DNA of 64,000 bases, from positions 5,394,001 to 5,458,000 of the forward strand of contig JAEILZ010000001.1 of NCBI GenBank assembly GCA_018873225.1, in the 5' to 3' direction. The DNA comes from [Phialemoniopsis] sp. UDSM-2020. Taxonomy: Eukaryota > Ascomycota > Sordariomycetes > Thyridiales > Thyridiaceae. Positions 11,495 through 22,122 of this stretch are shown piece by piece (position 1 is the first letter of the stretch; each line of letters opens with the position of its first letter). Made by a program: the position numbers and the translations under genes. The notes under the pieces are model-generated. The model did not search any database. It had not been told where the DNA came from and was given only the letters and a program-made list of their open reading frames with translations.

Positions 11495-14042
11495 GGTGGC
11501 CTCGATGTTGTTGGTGATGATCTGAACAATGATTTCAAAGGATGAGATGAAAACAAGCAGTTCACTCTCTGGGAGGTCTTGCCAGCCGTGGATACTAGTC
11601 CTCCGGAGACGCAGACAGAAAGGAGAGGGGAAGGAGAAGATCAGCAAAGATCAAGTGATATGCAATGCAAAACACCACGAACCCCGAGGGATGGGGTTGA
11701 GGGGGAATGTCATCATATATGTACGACGTGCTCACCGTCACACTCGTGTTACTGGTCTCACCAACAGTCCACAATTAAAAAAGGTCTTCACAGATTGAGG
11801 GCGTACCCACGGTGGAGAATGTATCTGTTGCCTGCCACTTTTGGCATGTGTAGCCAGTGCCTCTGGCAGCTGAGTGCGTGCGTGCGTATGTGGGCGAGCA
11901 TGTGCTGGCACGAGCGTGCACGACATGTGAATCCTTGCCTCACCAAAGGGATACTCCTGCTCGTGCGATGCGGTCGGCCGAAGTGACGTTCCTTGCCTTG
12001 CCTTGAAGTGGAACCCTGGGATCCAACTTAAATCTTTGCAAAGAGGGTATTATGACGATCATGGCCGGCCCACAATCGACGGAGTTGAGCCTGGAGAGAC
12101 GAAGCAAAGAGCATGGCCAGCCCAACTAGGGTTTCAGCCGCCCCCGGGGAACAGTGACCCCAGGCAAAACGCCCGACATCTGACAGCACGAGTAGAGCAG
12201 AATGAGCAGATACGGGTAAACTGAGTGAGGGTTTCAGTGTTGCAGTGGGATGGATCCCTATGACCTCATCGGAGTGGACCTCCGTCGGCGCCTCCACGGG
12301 AGAAGAGGTTGTGTGGTTGTTTGGTGTTGAGACTGCTGGAGCTCTCCGTGGAACGAATATGTGGAGAAGAGTAATCTAGTGTGAGATCTCAAGTAAAGTG
12401 CCCTGTAAAAAAAAGCTTTTCTTGGTGCCTCTTGGTGCGACTAAACCGTGGCTTGCCGGCAATTGGCACGCTCGAGACAGAAAAAGGAATGGTGATGTGC
12501 GCGGCAAACGGACAAGAGTGGGTAATCTTTTGGGCATCTCCGGGCCTAAGCTTTTTCTGCCAAGACGAAAACACTTAAAGAGATTTCGTTCCTTTGCCAT
12601 CTCGCATCTGGGAACAGGTCATATCCTTTTCCCTCTGCATGAATTACGTTTTGTCCGATTGGAGCGCACAAGTCTTGTCATCCATGGATCGATCTTCAGT
12701 GAAATCTCTGAATGTCCCCGCCCTTTTGACACCCCTAATACGATTTGGCCAGTGCCGCCATTCGCCCACCCCATCCATTCCCGTTTGACCGCTGTGCGTC
12801 GCGCGGGAAGACTAGAGACAAAAAGAGATCTGCCCTATCACGGACAAAAGCAGACGCAGTCCCGAGGTTTAGTGCCAGATGGCTTCCGGTAGTTGCTGAT
12901 GACGTTGCTGAGCATCACCCTAATCGGGCAGTCCGCGATCAGCAAGGGGACCCTCGTGCCTCGGTATTCAGATCTGGCCAGGCCTGCACATCTCATCCCA
13001 CCGTGCCATCGTACGTACATCTGCACGGGCTTGCTTACTTACTTACACCACTTCCCCGCCCCCTCCCCTCGCCGAGAGTCGCATGCTATGGCTCTCATTC
13101 TGATTGCTGTTGCCGTCGTCGAGGTGTGACGACATCGTGGCCAGTACGCGCGAGCACTCTCTTCTCTTGGGTTTCTGCGATAGTTGATAAGGCGCAAATA
13201 GTGGTCTTCGGTCCGTCTCTTGTTGTTTATGTGGAGATGCTAGGAGCGCTTATGCTGGAGAGAACCATAAAAAAACCCAGCGCCACCTACGCACCTGCAG
13301 AATCTCAGACACCGTCCCTTGATAACGAACCCACAGCGATGTTGTTGGCGGGCCGTAGCACGCCTTGCATACCAACAAAACACATGATGTGGCCGTCTGT
13401 GCCGGCCCGGGAGATTGCGCTTCCACTTATTTAGTGCTCCGTACCTGCGCCCGGGCCGGACTTACGTAGAGACGGTTTGAGGGCATTCCCACCCACTGCG
13501 GACTTGCGGATCCGGCGTGGGTCTAAACAACCCTGACTTGACTCGCAAGGCCCGCCGCCGGCCAACCTGCTGCTCCGGTTCTTTTTCAACACCGCTTGAT
13601 AAATCTGGCGATATCTCGGCTTCTTTGTAATGAGCCTGTGGGTAATCTTTCGAGCTCGTAGGGCAAACTACGTCATTTCTTGAACAATACTTGGATAACA
13701 GGCTTCAGAAATTTCACCTAGCGGTCTGCTGCGCCGGAAAGGACCCCTGAAACTAGGATTTAGCTCAAGGACCCTTTGGTTGACTAACGAATAACGAGTC
13801 GTATTTGATGTCTTATGCAGGAGACCCTGATAAACGCGGCTCAAGCGGCACACAGTATTCCTCTGACCTGGACTGACCCACGACGTTATCACAACGGTAT
13901 GGAGTTCTCCGCTCAATGATAGCAACAGGCCTTGACCACCCATTCCTGATTCAAAGCTGCCCCTCGAGCACCAGCCGCCTCATAGCATTGACAGTAGCGG
14001 CCACGGCCATGTTTGCAGTCTTGTCACGTTAGCACGGAGTGT
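11495..14042. other. long gene-free region upstream of the hexose transporter
   Basis: About 2.5 kb without a supportable gene. Several ORFs of 60-230 codons are open here, but they show neither fungal coding bias nor motifs. A short GTGCGT-like simple stretch occurs near 11875. The region is far longer than the other promoters in this window. It could hold an extended regulatory region, a long 5' leader or an unseen non-coding transcript. Confidence 0.45.
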
Positions 14043-14495
14043 TTAGACGAGCTCTGCTATCAACGAAAGAGATGGACCAACTTTTTGATACTTGACTTCG
14101 AGAACTTTGGCCTCCTCACTCGCAGCTTCCAACTCCGGATGATTCCAGTCGAAAAAGAACGTCAGATACAAATCTGAAGGGCCGCCGGGCCCCGTGCTGA
14201 TCACATTCGTCGCCGAACCACCGTCTTCCATGCTGTACTCTAGCCGGCAGGGAGCAACCATCGTGCAGGTCTCTGTAATCTGCAAGGCGTGAGCTACCGA
14301 TGGCTTGAAGTGGACGATGCAGCTGATGGTGTTATCTTCCTCTCCGATAATCTCACATCGGTCGACGACGGGCACAAAGTCGGCCGGGAGGCGGGCTTTG
14401 CGCTTCAGTCCTGCCCATGCCTGTTCTGAAGTCAGGACGGGGTGGGCACCGGGTGGGTTGATTGGCGCAGTCGATGAGACATAGATTGCGACCAT
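14043..14495 (-). CDS. DUF1857 / AtaL-like SRPBCC protein
   Basis: Intronless gene of 150 residues, starting at ATG 14495 (MVAIYVSSTAPINPPG). The sequence fits the DUF1857 family of the START/Bet v1-like (SRPBCC) superfamily. Its features are an N-terminal VLTSEQAWAGLKRKARLP, a central ECTM-type strand region with charged EE and DR pairs, and the late block NVISTGPGGPSDLYLTFFFDW. Members are small single-domain proteins with a hydrophobic pocket. AtaL of the Aspergillus acetylaranotin cluster is the name usually attached, but the biochemical role of most relatives is unknown. It is divergently transcribed from an ABM-domain gene across about 417 bases, so the two may share a promoter. Confidence 0.8.
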   Translation of the reverse strand: MVAIYVSSTAPINPPGAHPVLTSEQAWAGLKRKARLPADFVPVVDRCEIIGEEDNTISCIVHFKPSVAHALQITETCTMVAPCRLEYSMEDGGSATNVISTGPGGPSDLYLTFFFDWNHPELEAASEEAKVLEVKYQKVGPSLSLIAELV

Positions 14496-14912
14496 AATGA
14501 GTGTTTTTGAAGAGAAATTCAATCGGGACCGTCATGAAGTCATGATTGCTATCGTCTATACATCGAGTTCTACGAAAAAGCGTTTCAAGTGGGGAAGTCC
14601 GGCCAGTGTAGCACAGAGGTGCTCTTTGGGAAACAGCGATGAGCTGGCCGGTCATATTCAGAAGTTACCTTGAGTTGAGAAGGAGTCAACTTTGAATGAC
14701 CACAAGTTGCGATGCTTATCATCCTTCGTTGTTGGCGACAACTGGGGTAAAGCTTCTTGGCATCATGATCAATAATCCCACGACTAGTGCTTATGTGAGC
14801 ACCAAGTATTTCATTTCCAGGTGCGACAACAGATATCTTGAACGATCTTCTTCCCGTTGCGTTACTTCACTGCAACAATCTGTCAGCATCCTCAGGCCAA
14901 CTTACCGTCAAG
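14496..14912. promoter_or_regulatory. probable bidirectional promoter between DUF1857 and ABM genes
   Basis: A 417-base spacer separates the divergent starts at 14495 (minus) and 14913 (plus). It is short enough that both promoters must overlap or abut. I cannot name a specific factor site with confidence. Confidence 0.45.
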
Positions 14913-15386
14913 ATGGCTGCCGATACTTCGTCAACACCGTACTTTTCCGTCTCCATGATCCAGATCAATCCTGACCGGATTGATGAGGTAAGTGCACGCC
15001 CCACACAACGAGCACCCATAACCTCACCTAACCTGAGCATTCTAGGCCCACCGATGCTGCGCCGAAGTCGCCGAGGCCACCATGAAGGAGCCGGGGGCTA
15101 AGATGTACCGCTTCTACCAAACCGAGGGCAAGAACGAGATAGTCTTTATCGAAAAGTAAGCGAATTGTTGTCAAGCCGCGTCCGTTGCCGTACAGAGTAG
15201 ACTCACCCATATCGCGTGTTCACAAGGTTCGAGAGCAGCGAGGCGTACAAGGCACACCAACAGTCGGAGCACGTCCAGGAGTGGGCTAAGAAGTACCTCT
15301 TCAACTCTGATATTTTCGAGGGCTCGTTCCAATTCCATCCGTTGAGCAAAGAAGGGCCAGGCGCTGGCGGGTTTGATCGCCAATAG
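14913..15386 (+). CDS. ABM-domain small protein, copy 1 (putative quinol monooxygenase-like)
   Basis: Three exons (14913-14987, 15046-15155, 15227-15386) encode 114 residues. The fold signature is that of antibiotic-biosynthesis-monooxygenase (ABM) ferredoxin-like proteins: an opening strand PYFSVSMIQINPDRIDE, then EPGAKMYRFYQTEGKNEIVFIEKF, then a helix with the ESSEAYKAHQQSEHV pattern. These proteins form dimers. Some oxidise quinols or polyketides without a cofactor, but many are uncharacterised. The C-terminus ends in an extra FHPLSKEGPGAGGF segment. A second copy at 21526-21998 has the same intron positions, the same exon-2 length and the same C-terminal extension. The copies are clearly paralogues. 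Confidence 0.85.
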
Positions 15387-15947
15387 ATGGTTGGGCTAGG
15401 AGCGCTACAGTTTGTGCCGCCTGTACGATTTGGTAACAACTCTCCTAAGAACCTCTGCTGTAGTTTCCATATACAATCGAGACTCAAAGGCGGTTTGTGA
15501 GAGCAAACTTTTATCAGGAACGCGAGCAATCAGTGACTCTTTGTATCGCGATTGTCCAAGGAGGAAAGAGCTTGCAGGCTCCTTTTTGGAAGACCTTAAG
15601 GGGTTTGGAGGGCGTATTGGTTAAAGCAACTCATCTGGATGTGTGCTAGTCCTACTTCAACATTCTTCCTATGGTGCTCATTTGGATATCAGGTTAAGTT
15701 CATTAATTCCATCTTCTCAGCTTCCAACTTTTGCCAACTCAAGTATACTTACGCGAAGAACGACATCGCGCTTCTCCGACATTGGCAGCCGACTTCTCGT
15801 ACGCCTTGAAGAGTCTCGCGTGTGTTCTTTTGAGCCTTTTTCTTGCCTCCACTGTTCCTTGTGGACTTTGCCGCAGACGGAAAACACATCACATCTTCTC
15901 ACTTCTTCATCACCTCGGCCTACCTCAATTTTTTGCATCCTCAAACA
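15387..15947. other. intergenic region before the gag relic
   Basis: About 560 bases with several short overlapping ORFs but no coding signal I trust. Part of it may belong to the degraded retroelement that follows. Confidence 0.4.
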
Positions 15948-16467
15948 TGACCACGTTGAAACTTCTGGACGCAAAGTCGGGCTACGAAGCCTGGGCACTT
16001 GACATTCAAATCCTGGCCTTGGAGGGGGATCTTTGGGATATGCTCAAGGGAACCGAAGGGTTCCGCCCAAGCCCGATCGCGACGAGTACCTCACTGCTGC
16101 GCCATCCTCATTCGATTTTGACCTTCAGCAGTATCAGGCCATGAAGGCCAAAAACAACAAGGCACTCGCGTTGCTCCTCCGCTCAGTCGAGCCATGGATC
16201 CGAACCGAGATGAAGGAGTACGACTCAGCCAAACAAGCCTGGAAGGAACCGGAGGAATGGTGCATGCGGGATGCCCCGATGCTGAACTCGCCAAATGTCA
16301 ACCGAAAGCATAAGCCCGATGCCCCCAGGCACCGGGTCGGCGTTGTTATTGTCGGCAAGGAGCAGCGTGAGAAGATGGAGGAAGCTCGGGAGAAGCACGG
16401 GTTCAGGTATCCGTACCCTAGTGGTGTTTACCGCCTGCCAAACGGTTCATTTAGGATCGTTGCCTAA
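15948..16467 (+). pseudogene. Copia-type retrotransposon gag relic with frameshift
   Basis: From ATG 15948 the frame reads KLLDAKSGYEAWALDIQ and LEGDLWDMLKGTEGF. This resembles the N-terminal gag (DUF4219/UBN2-like) region of Ty1/Copia polyproteins. The matching continuation (PPKPDRDEYLTAAPSSFDF, then NNKALALLLRSVEPW, EMKEYDSAKQAWKE) lies in the +1 frame, so one frameshift occurs near 16065. The +1 frame stays open to a stop at 16465-16467. However, its last 60 residues, including VGVVIVGKEQREKMEEAREK, no longer look like gag. No protease, integrase, reverse transcriptase or long terminal repeat is recognisable nearby. I therefore call it a truncated, broken relic rather than a gene. A domesticated small gene is a less likely alternative. 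Confidence 0.55.
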
Positions 16468-17055
16468 GCGTTGGGCGGAAGAAGAGGCTTACGGATAAGC
16501 AATCCTCCTGCCGGAGATCAGAATACGGAGGTTTCATGAATGGGATGGACGTCAGGAAGAATGGGCTGGGTTCAGACCGGCTAGAGCCCTCTACAACTTC
16601 GGTTCCGCATAACGACCATCCCAATTGTTATCAGAGGTTCAGGGGAGATGTACATTAGTGGCAAGTCCGAATTAGTCACACAAGGGAATGCTCACAAATC
16701 CTAAATCTACCAAGGGCGCTACAGTAGAACATCAATACCACCGTAAGAAGCCAAAGTTCTTGACAGATTGTGAGAGTGGCACACTGCCCAGCGCTCAATC
16801 ACCTTGCAGAACTTTTCTGCCTACGCATCATTATCAAGACATTCTCAACATTAAATTTGACTAGACTACCCATGTACTACTAAGACAAGTGATGAAAAGC
16901 CACGGACAGGCCACGATTATCAGTACACCAGTATATGAATGTGAGATGCTGTTACCAGCTAAATGTAGTGATCCGTGCGGAGGCAACTGTAAGAGGCGAA
17001 TTCACTGTTCGACAATTTCTTCAGATGACCCATCCACACACAATCAGACCACCCT
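16468..17055. other. intergenic region
   Basis: About 590 AT-richer bases between the gag relic and the 3' end of the MFS transporter. No ORF, terminal repeat or RNA gene could be supported. Confidence 0.45.
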
Positions 17056-18835
17056 TTATTCCTTGACAACATGGACTTCGTTCTTGTCAAGGTTCTCCTG
17101 GTAGGCGTTGACAACCGTCTTCTTGAAGTCCCTAGCCTTGACCTTCTTGTTGAACAAGATGTCCAGCTCCTCGTACGTGCGTCCTTTGAGCTCGGGCAGG
17201 CGGAAGAAGACGTAGATGAGGCAGCAGAAACCGGTGCCGGCGAAGATGAAGGCGGCCTTGCCCTTGAGGTTGGCCTCGGTGGGGTTGAACAGGTAGGGCA
17301 TGGCGACGCCCCAGACGATGTTGAGGCCGTTGAAGGTGTTTCGGGCCAGCGCGATGGTCTTGGCCTTCATGCGGGTCGAGCCGACCTCGGTGACGATGGA
17401 GAAGGCGACCGAGCCGACCGTCATGCTGGTGACGAAGGGCCAGAGCATCAGCAGGATGGACTGCGCCCACATGCCGCTGTGCGTGTTGGCTAGCGAGGCG
17501 AAGCCGATGCACGCCATGATGATGACGTTGACGGTGACGCCGAAGAGGTAGATCTGGCGGCGGCCGAAGTGGGTGAGCATGACCCACGACATAGTGGTAC
17601 CGAAGATGGCGATGAGACGGTTGCCGATACCCATGTTGAAGGCCTGGTCCGTGGGGATGCCGATGTTGACATTGAAGTAGACGTCGAAAGCTTTCTATTA
17701 CGGGGAGAAACACGGATGTCAGCGGTCGGTATTTCAGCCGTTATTGGAAGGCTAGCATCGAAGACAGGTACTTACAAGAGGCAGACCGAAGAAGACCTGG
17801 GTAGCCCAAGCCATGCAAGCAATCTCGGTACGGCGACGGTCGGTTCCACGGAAGCAATCGAGGTACGAGGTACCGGTCTCGGCAGCCTTCTCGAGCGCGT
17901 TGGTGTGCACCATCATGGCAATCGTGTTCCTCGGGTCGACGGTGCTGTCCTTGGCGGAGAGGCGCTTCAGGGACTTCTCGGCCTCGTCCAGCTTGTCCTG
18001 ACGGACGAGCCACCAGGGAGACTCGGGGGCGAACCAGACGAAGCAGAACAGCGGCACAGGCCAGACCCACTGGACCGCGAAGGGGATCTTGTAGGCCCAG
18101 TGGTTGTTGACGTCCATCGACGAGACACCGCGCATGACGCAGGCGGCCAGCATCTGACCGATGATCCAGGTGATGTTGATGTACGAAGTGAGGTACGCGC
18201 GCAACGACAGCGGGCAAACCTCGGAAGCGTATGTCGCGGCCGTGATACTGAATTGACCCCAGCACAGACCGCAGAGGATCTCACCGGCGACCAAGACACC
18301 AAGAGTCGGAGCGAAGAAGGGAATAAAAATGAGACCAGTGAGCAGAACGTAGCAGGCCAGGAGGATCTTGCGATGGCCAATCTTTTCCGTGAGCCAGCCG
18401 TTGATCAAGACGCCGATGAAGATACCGATGTTTCCAGAATTGGAGACGGCACTCTGCCAGGAAGCAGATATTACATATTTGTCATTGTAGAGGAAACCGA
18501 ATTGCTTGTTAAAGGCGGGCTGGAGAAGATGCGAAGTTAGTCAAAGGAGGCAAGACAACAATGCCAATGCTACTCACAAGTCCAAGCAGAGAGGCCAGGA
18601 AACCAGTATCGTAACCGTCCATGGTAGTCGCCATAGAGATGGCAACGGACCAGCCCACAGCCTTGGGATAGGCCTTCAAGCCCTCCCACAGGGTCATGGA
18701 CTTCTCAGTATCGGCACCGGCCTGGGCATCGCGGGCCAGGTCGCTGTCGACGGTGTGCTCTGCAGTCTCGTGCAAGTGAGCCTCGCCCATCTTGTCGCCG
18801 AGCTTGGGCGACGCCCTCTCTGGGTCTGCGGCCAT
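17056..18835 (-). CDS. MFS sugar transporter (maltose/alpha-glucoside permease type)
   Basis: Three phase-0 exons (18835-18578, 18519-17776, 17694-17056) encode 546 residues. A hydrophilic acidic N-terminus of about 50 residues precedes helix 1. Motifs include MDGYDTGFLASLLGLPAF, INGWLTEKIGHRK (loop 2-3), ASEVCPLSLRAYLTSYINI, PESPWWLVRQDKLDEAEKSL and a C-terminal PELKGRTYEELDILFNKKV. The loop and PELKGRTYEELD patterns match fungal alpha-glucoside/maltose-type sugar porters in the plasma membrane. The true substrate is unknown. Its neighbours, a sulfatase and two ABM proteins, suggest it might take up a sulfated or aromatic glycoside, which is inference only. It is divergent from the sulfatase gene across about 890 bases. 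Confidence 0.9.
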
Positions 18836-19722
18836 TGTGTCGTTGTTGGTAGAGAACGTGTTGAGGAGAAAGGGGGAAAAGGGGTCTTGCAGCTGACTTT
18901 GGTACGGATGATGGTCAATCAGGGACGGGAAAGGCCAAGAACTGCGCGCCTGTCACAACAATGTAACACCAAAGACAGAGCGCAGGGAGGCGATCGGCGG
19001 TCTTTATATCAACAAGATGCATCCGAGGATGGAATGGATCCCAGAGACACGGCCATGGATTTCGCAATTCCCGTGGGGTATTGTTCATTACCCCAGGCCG
19101 GGGTGTCATGAGGCATGTCAAGCGAATTTCTGTTTTCATTGCCTCGTTTAGGGTCGCCACTAGCAGGCATTAGTCTCGAGGTGTGGGCGGATCCCGCTTC
19201 GCCGTGCCAGACGACTCGGCCGCCGCTACGCCCACCGCGAATCTCGCTCCGCCCTTCCGATCTCCGTCTTCAGCCCTCACGCCGGGGCCGCCTCCGGGGA
19301 CGTTGCGGGGCAAGATCAGATGATTCGACCATTTTAGTTCTTTCTGGTCTCATGATGGCTCCTCACCTCTCGGTGTGAACGGGTCTAGATGGTTTGGGCA
19401 GTCCCCGAGGGCGGGCGGCAATCGCGGTGATGGCATCGGATGCCGCTTCGGACACCATCAGTTGGTTGTCTCAGTTGCCCAACACGCATACCTAACTGCA
19501 TAGTATCGGCTTCCGACGCTAAGCTACCGGTCTCGGTGGCGGCATGCCGACTTATACCTCTGCATAACCAACTACGGGAGTTGGCTTTATTCTTCAATGA
19601 AGGGCCAGGCCTCAGCTCGATCACTCTAGTTCTCTTTCGAACGCGTCGTGTTTGCCGAACCTGACCTGGACGCGAGCACGCAATTATCACCACTACCAAC
19701 GACATCGAGACCATTCTGAACC
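18836..19722. other. divergent intergenic region between MFS transporter and sulfatase
   Basis: About 890 bases hold the promoters of both genes. The middle part near 19190-19310 is GC-rich. I see no supported coding sequence. Confidence 0.5.
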
Positions 19723-21195
19723 ATGGCTCCCAAGAAGAACATCCTTCTGATCGTCGCAGACGACCTGGGTCGCAACCTGGGTGTCTGCGGTGAGTCGTGC
19801 ATCAAGACGCCCAACCTGGATAAGCTGGCGGCGCAGGGCACCTACTTCGACATGGCCTTTGCCAGCACGGCGTCGTGCAGTGGCAGCCGCTCCGTCATCC
19901 AGTCCGGTCTGCACACGCACGAGACGGGCCAGCTGGGCCTCCTCCGCGGCTTCCAGGGCCTGCACTACTTTACTACCTTTGACCACGTCGAGACGTCGCC
20001 CAAGGTCTTCAACAGCCTGGGCTACCTGACGGGCATCATCAACAAGGTGCACGTCGGCCCCGCCGAGTGCTACCCCTGGCGCGTGCGCGAGGAGAGCAGC
20101 ACACGCGACGTCGCCTGGACCGCCGAGCGCTCGGCGGCCTTCTTCGAGCGGGCCAAAGAGGAGCACAAGCCCTTCTTCCTGACCGTCGGCTACATCGACC
20201 CTCACCGAGACCTGACGCGCGGCGGCTTTGGCAACACGCAAGACTACCCCAAGGTCACGCACCTGCCGTACGACCCCAAGGACGTCACCATCCCCTTCTT
20301 CCTGAGCGACGTGCCCGAGGTGCGGCAGGAGCTGGCCGAGTACTACAGCGCCGTGTGGCGCATGGACCAGGGCGTCGGCCTGCTGCTTGCCGAGCTCACC
20401 AAGGCCGGTCTCGACGAGGACACCCTCGTCATGTTCACAAGCGACAACGGCCCACCCTTTGTCAACTCCAAGAGCACGCTGTACGACGCCGGCGTGCGCC
20501 TGCCCATGATCGTCCGGACGCCGGGCGCCCAGGCCGGCGTTGTCAACCCCAACCTCGTCTCCTTCATCGACATCCTGCCGACCTTCCTCGACTGGGCCGG
20601 CTTCGCCAACGTCAAGGGCACGCGCAAGGGCCGGTCCGTCTTGCCCATCATGGCCGAGACGGAGCAGCTGCCCGAGTGGGGCCAGGTGTTTGGCTCGCAC
20701 ACCTTCCACGAGCTGACGGCGTACTACCCGACGCGGTACATGCGCACCAAGCGCTTCAAGTACCACCGCAACGTGGCGCACCAGCTCGACTTCCCCTTCC
20801 CCGGCGACCTGTACGGCGCCATCTCGTGGGAGGGGATGCGCAACGCCGAGCCGGCCATGGTCGGCAAGCGGCCCGTGGCCAACTACATCAAGCGGGGGCC
20901 CGAGGAGCTGTTCGACCTCGAGAACGACCCGGAGGAGGTGCGCAACCTGGCCAACGAGCCCGAGTTCCAGGAGACACTGGTCGAGATGCGCAAGGCGCTC
21001 GAGGCGTGGCAGCTTGAGACCGAGGACCCGTGGTTCTTCCGCGACGGCATCTCGACGCGCGTCATCTTCAACCACATCGACGCGGGGATGAAGATGCCCG
21101 ACCGCTGGGACTTTGACATCAACAACCCGGGTAGCAAGGACGGCATCATCCAGCCTCACTCCTTCCAGGAGGTGAGAGGCAGGGGGGCTATGTGA
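19723..21195 (+). CDS. sulfatase family protein (alkaline-phosphatase superfamily)
   Basis: Intronless gene of 490 residues with very strong GC3 codon bias. It starts ILLIVADDLGRNLG (metal-binding Asp pair). It then has STASCSGSRSVIQSGLHTHETG at the position of the sulfatase signature, NKVHVG (active-site Lys/His region), IDPHRD, TSDNGPPFVNSK and a C-terminal GPEELFDLENDPEEVRNLA. The order and spacing match type I sulfatases close to N-sulfoglucosamine sulfohydrolase-like enzymes. The residue converted to formylglycine would be C52. The motif is C-S-G-S-R, not the usual C-x-P-x-R (or C-x-A-x-R). There is no signal peptide, so it should be cytosolic. The substrate is unknown. The lost proline raises doubt about cofactor maturation. 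Confidence 0.9.
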   Translation: MAPKKNILLIVADDLGRNLGVCGESCIKTPNLDKLAAQGTYFDMAFASTASCSGSRSVIQSGLHTHETGQLGLLRGFQGLHYFTTFDHVETSPKVFNSLGYLTGIINKVHVGPAECYPWRVREESSTRDVAWTAERSAAFFERAKEEHKPFFLTVGYIDPHRDLTRGGFGNTQDYPKVTHLPYDPKDVTIPFFLSDVPEVRQELAEYYSAVWRMDQGVGLLLAELTKAGLDEDTLVMFTSDNGPPFVNSKSTLYDAGVRLPMIVRTPGAQAGVVNPNLVSFIDILPTFLDWAGFANVKGTRKGRSVLPIMAETEQLPEWGQVFGSHTFHELTAYYPTRYMRTKRFKYHRNVAHQLDFPFPGDLYGAISWEGMRNAEPAMVGKRPVANYIKRGPEELFDLENDPEEVRNLANEPEFQETLVEMRKALEAWQLETEDPWFFRDGISTRVIFNHIDAGMKMPDRWDFDINNPGSKDGIIQPHSFQEVRGRGAM

Positions 21196-21525
21196 TTTTC
21201 TAGATACCTTGACAACAGAGGAGGAAAAGCCCCATTGCTTAGATAAGCTTGTCTATAGATTTGTTAAGCACTCCCGAATTTTACCCGTTTGAAGATAGTA
21301 TTGCCTGTATGCTCTCATTTTATTCCATGTGTGGTCTCTTTTGACTTGCCAAAAGGAGAAATATCTCGGGGAGTAGTGGAGTTGACGCAAGTGCTAGCTC
21401 AGTGTTCCGGAAGATCACGGACACAACACAAACCTCATATATTGAGAGCACACTGCCAGAGATGATGTTGCGGTGTGCTGTTCTATTTCATCACACAAAT
21501 TAACTACCCTTCGATACAAAGCATC
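21196..21525. other. short intergenic region
   Basis: A 330-base spacer between the sulfatase and the second ABM gene, both on the plus strand. It is AT-richer than the flanking coding sequence, and no further feature was seen. Confidence 0.5.
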
Positions 21526-21998
21526 ATGGCCGCCGACGGTTCGTCACTGTACTTCTCTGTCTCTACCATCCAGGTGAACCCTGGCAAAATCGACGAGGTC
21601 AGTTATGATAGATTCGGTATTTGAGCCAAGCACAGGATAAACACTAAGCAACATGGCCAACAGGCTCGCGAGCTGCTCAGAGAGATCGCCGAGGCTGTTG
21701 CCCAGGAACCTGGTGCCAAGTTTTACCAGTTCTACAAGACGGAGGGCAAAGACGAGTTTGTATTTATCGAAAAGTACGTATAGAGACAACTCTCATAAAC
21801 AAAGGTCTTACTGATCACTAATGTGCTCCCCATTGGCAAAGATTTGATAGCCGCGACGCATATGCTGCCCATGGACAAGCTCGTCATGTGAGGACCTGGG
21901 CCGAGAAAGCCAAGAAGTCGGGCGTCTTTGCCTCTTGGTTTGACTTTCATCCTCTGAGTAGGCAGGGTCCAGGCATTGGAGGCTTTGCTCGGCTATGA
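21526..21998 (+). CDS. ABM-domain small protein, copy 2
   Basis: Three exons (21526-21597, 21664-21773, 21842-21998) encode 112 residues. It is a clear paralogue of the gene at 14913: shared MAADxSS start, YFSVSxIQxNP, EPGAKxYxFYxTEGKxExVFIEKF, AYxAHxQxxHV and HPLSxxGPGxGGF. Both introns fall at homologous positions (after the DE of IDE, and inside the Lys codon of IEK), and exon 2 is 110 bases in each. The fold is expected to be the ABM ferredoxin-like dimer. The two copies bracket the MFS transporter and the sulfatase, which is suggestive of a local duplication. Catalytic activity is unproven. The gene is convergent with the NmrA-like gene. Confidence 0.85.
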
Positions 21999-22122
21999 AA
22001 GGCGTTCCAGTTCTTCAATTAGGCTAGGAAAGCCAGGAGATAATCTGAAGTTCAAAGTACAATGACTTAAACACAATGCCAAACCAAAAAGGCTTGCTCT
22101 TTGTCTCATCTCTCAAAACTCC

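Noticed and set aside
10640..11545. 301-codon open frame antisense to the hexose transporter
   Set aside because: It mirrors the biased codons of the transporter. The product is Asp/Gly/Glu-rich and shows no domain.
12745..13434. 229-codon open frame in the long gene-free stretch
   Set aside because: The amino-acid composition is random and overlapping frames are equally open. No family signal.
17569..18540. 323-codon plus-strand frame over the maltose-type transporter
   Set aside because: It crosses both an exon and an intron of a well-supported gene, and its composition is that of an antisense shadow.
19693..21159. 488-codon open frame antisense to the sulfatase gene
   Set aside because: The sulfatase has extreme GC3 codon bias, which removes stops on the opposite strand. 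The antisense product is a low-complexity Leu/Val/Gly/Arg/Asp chain with no motif.
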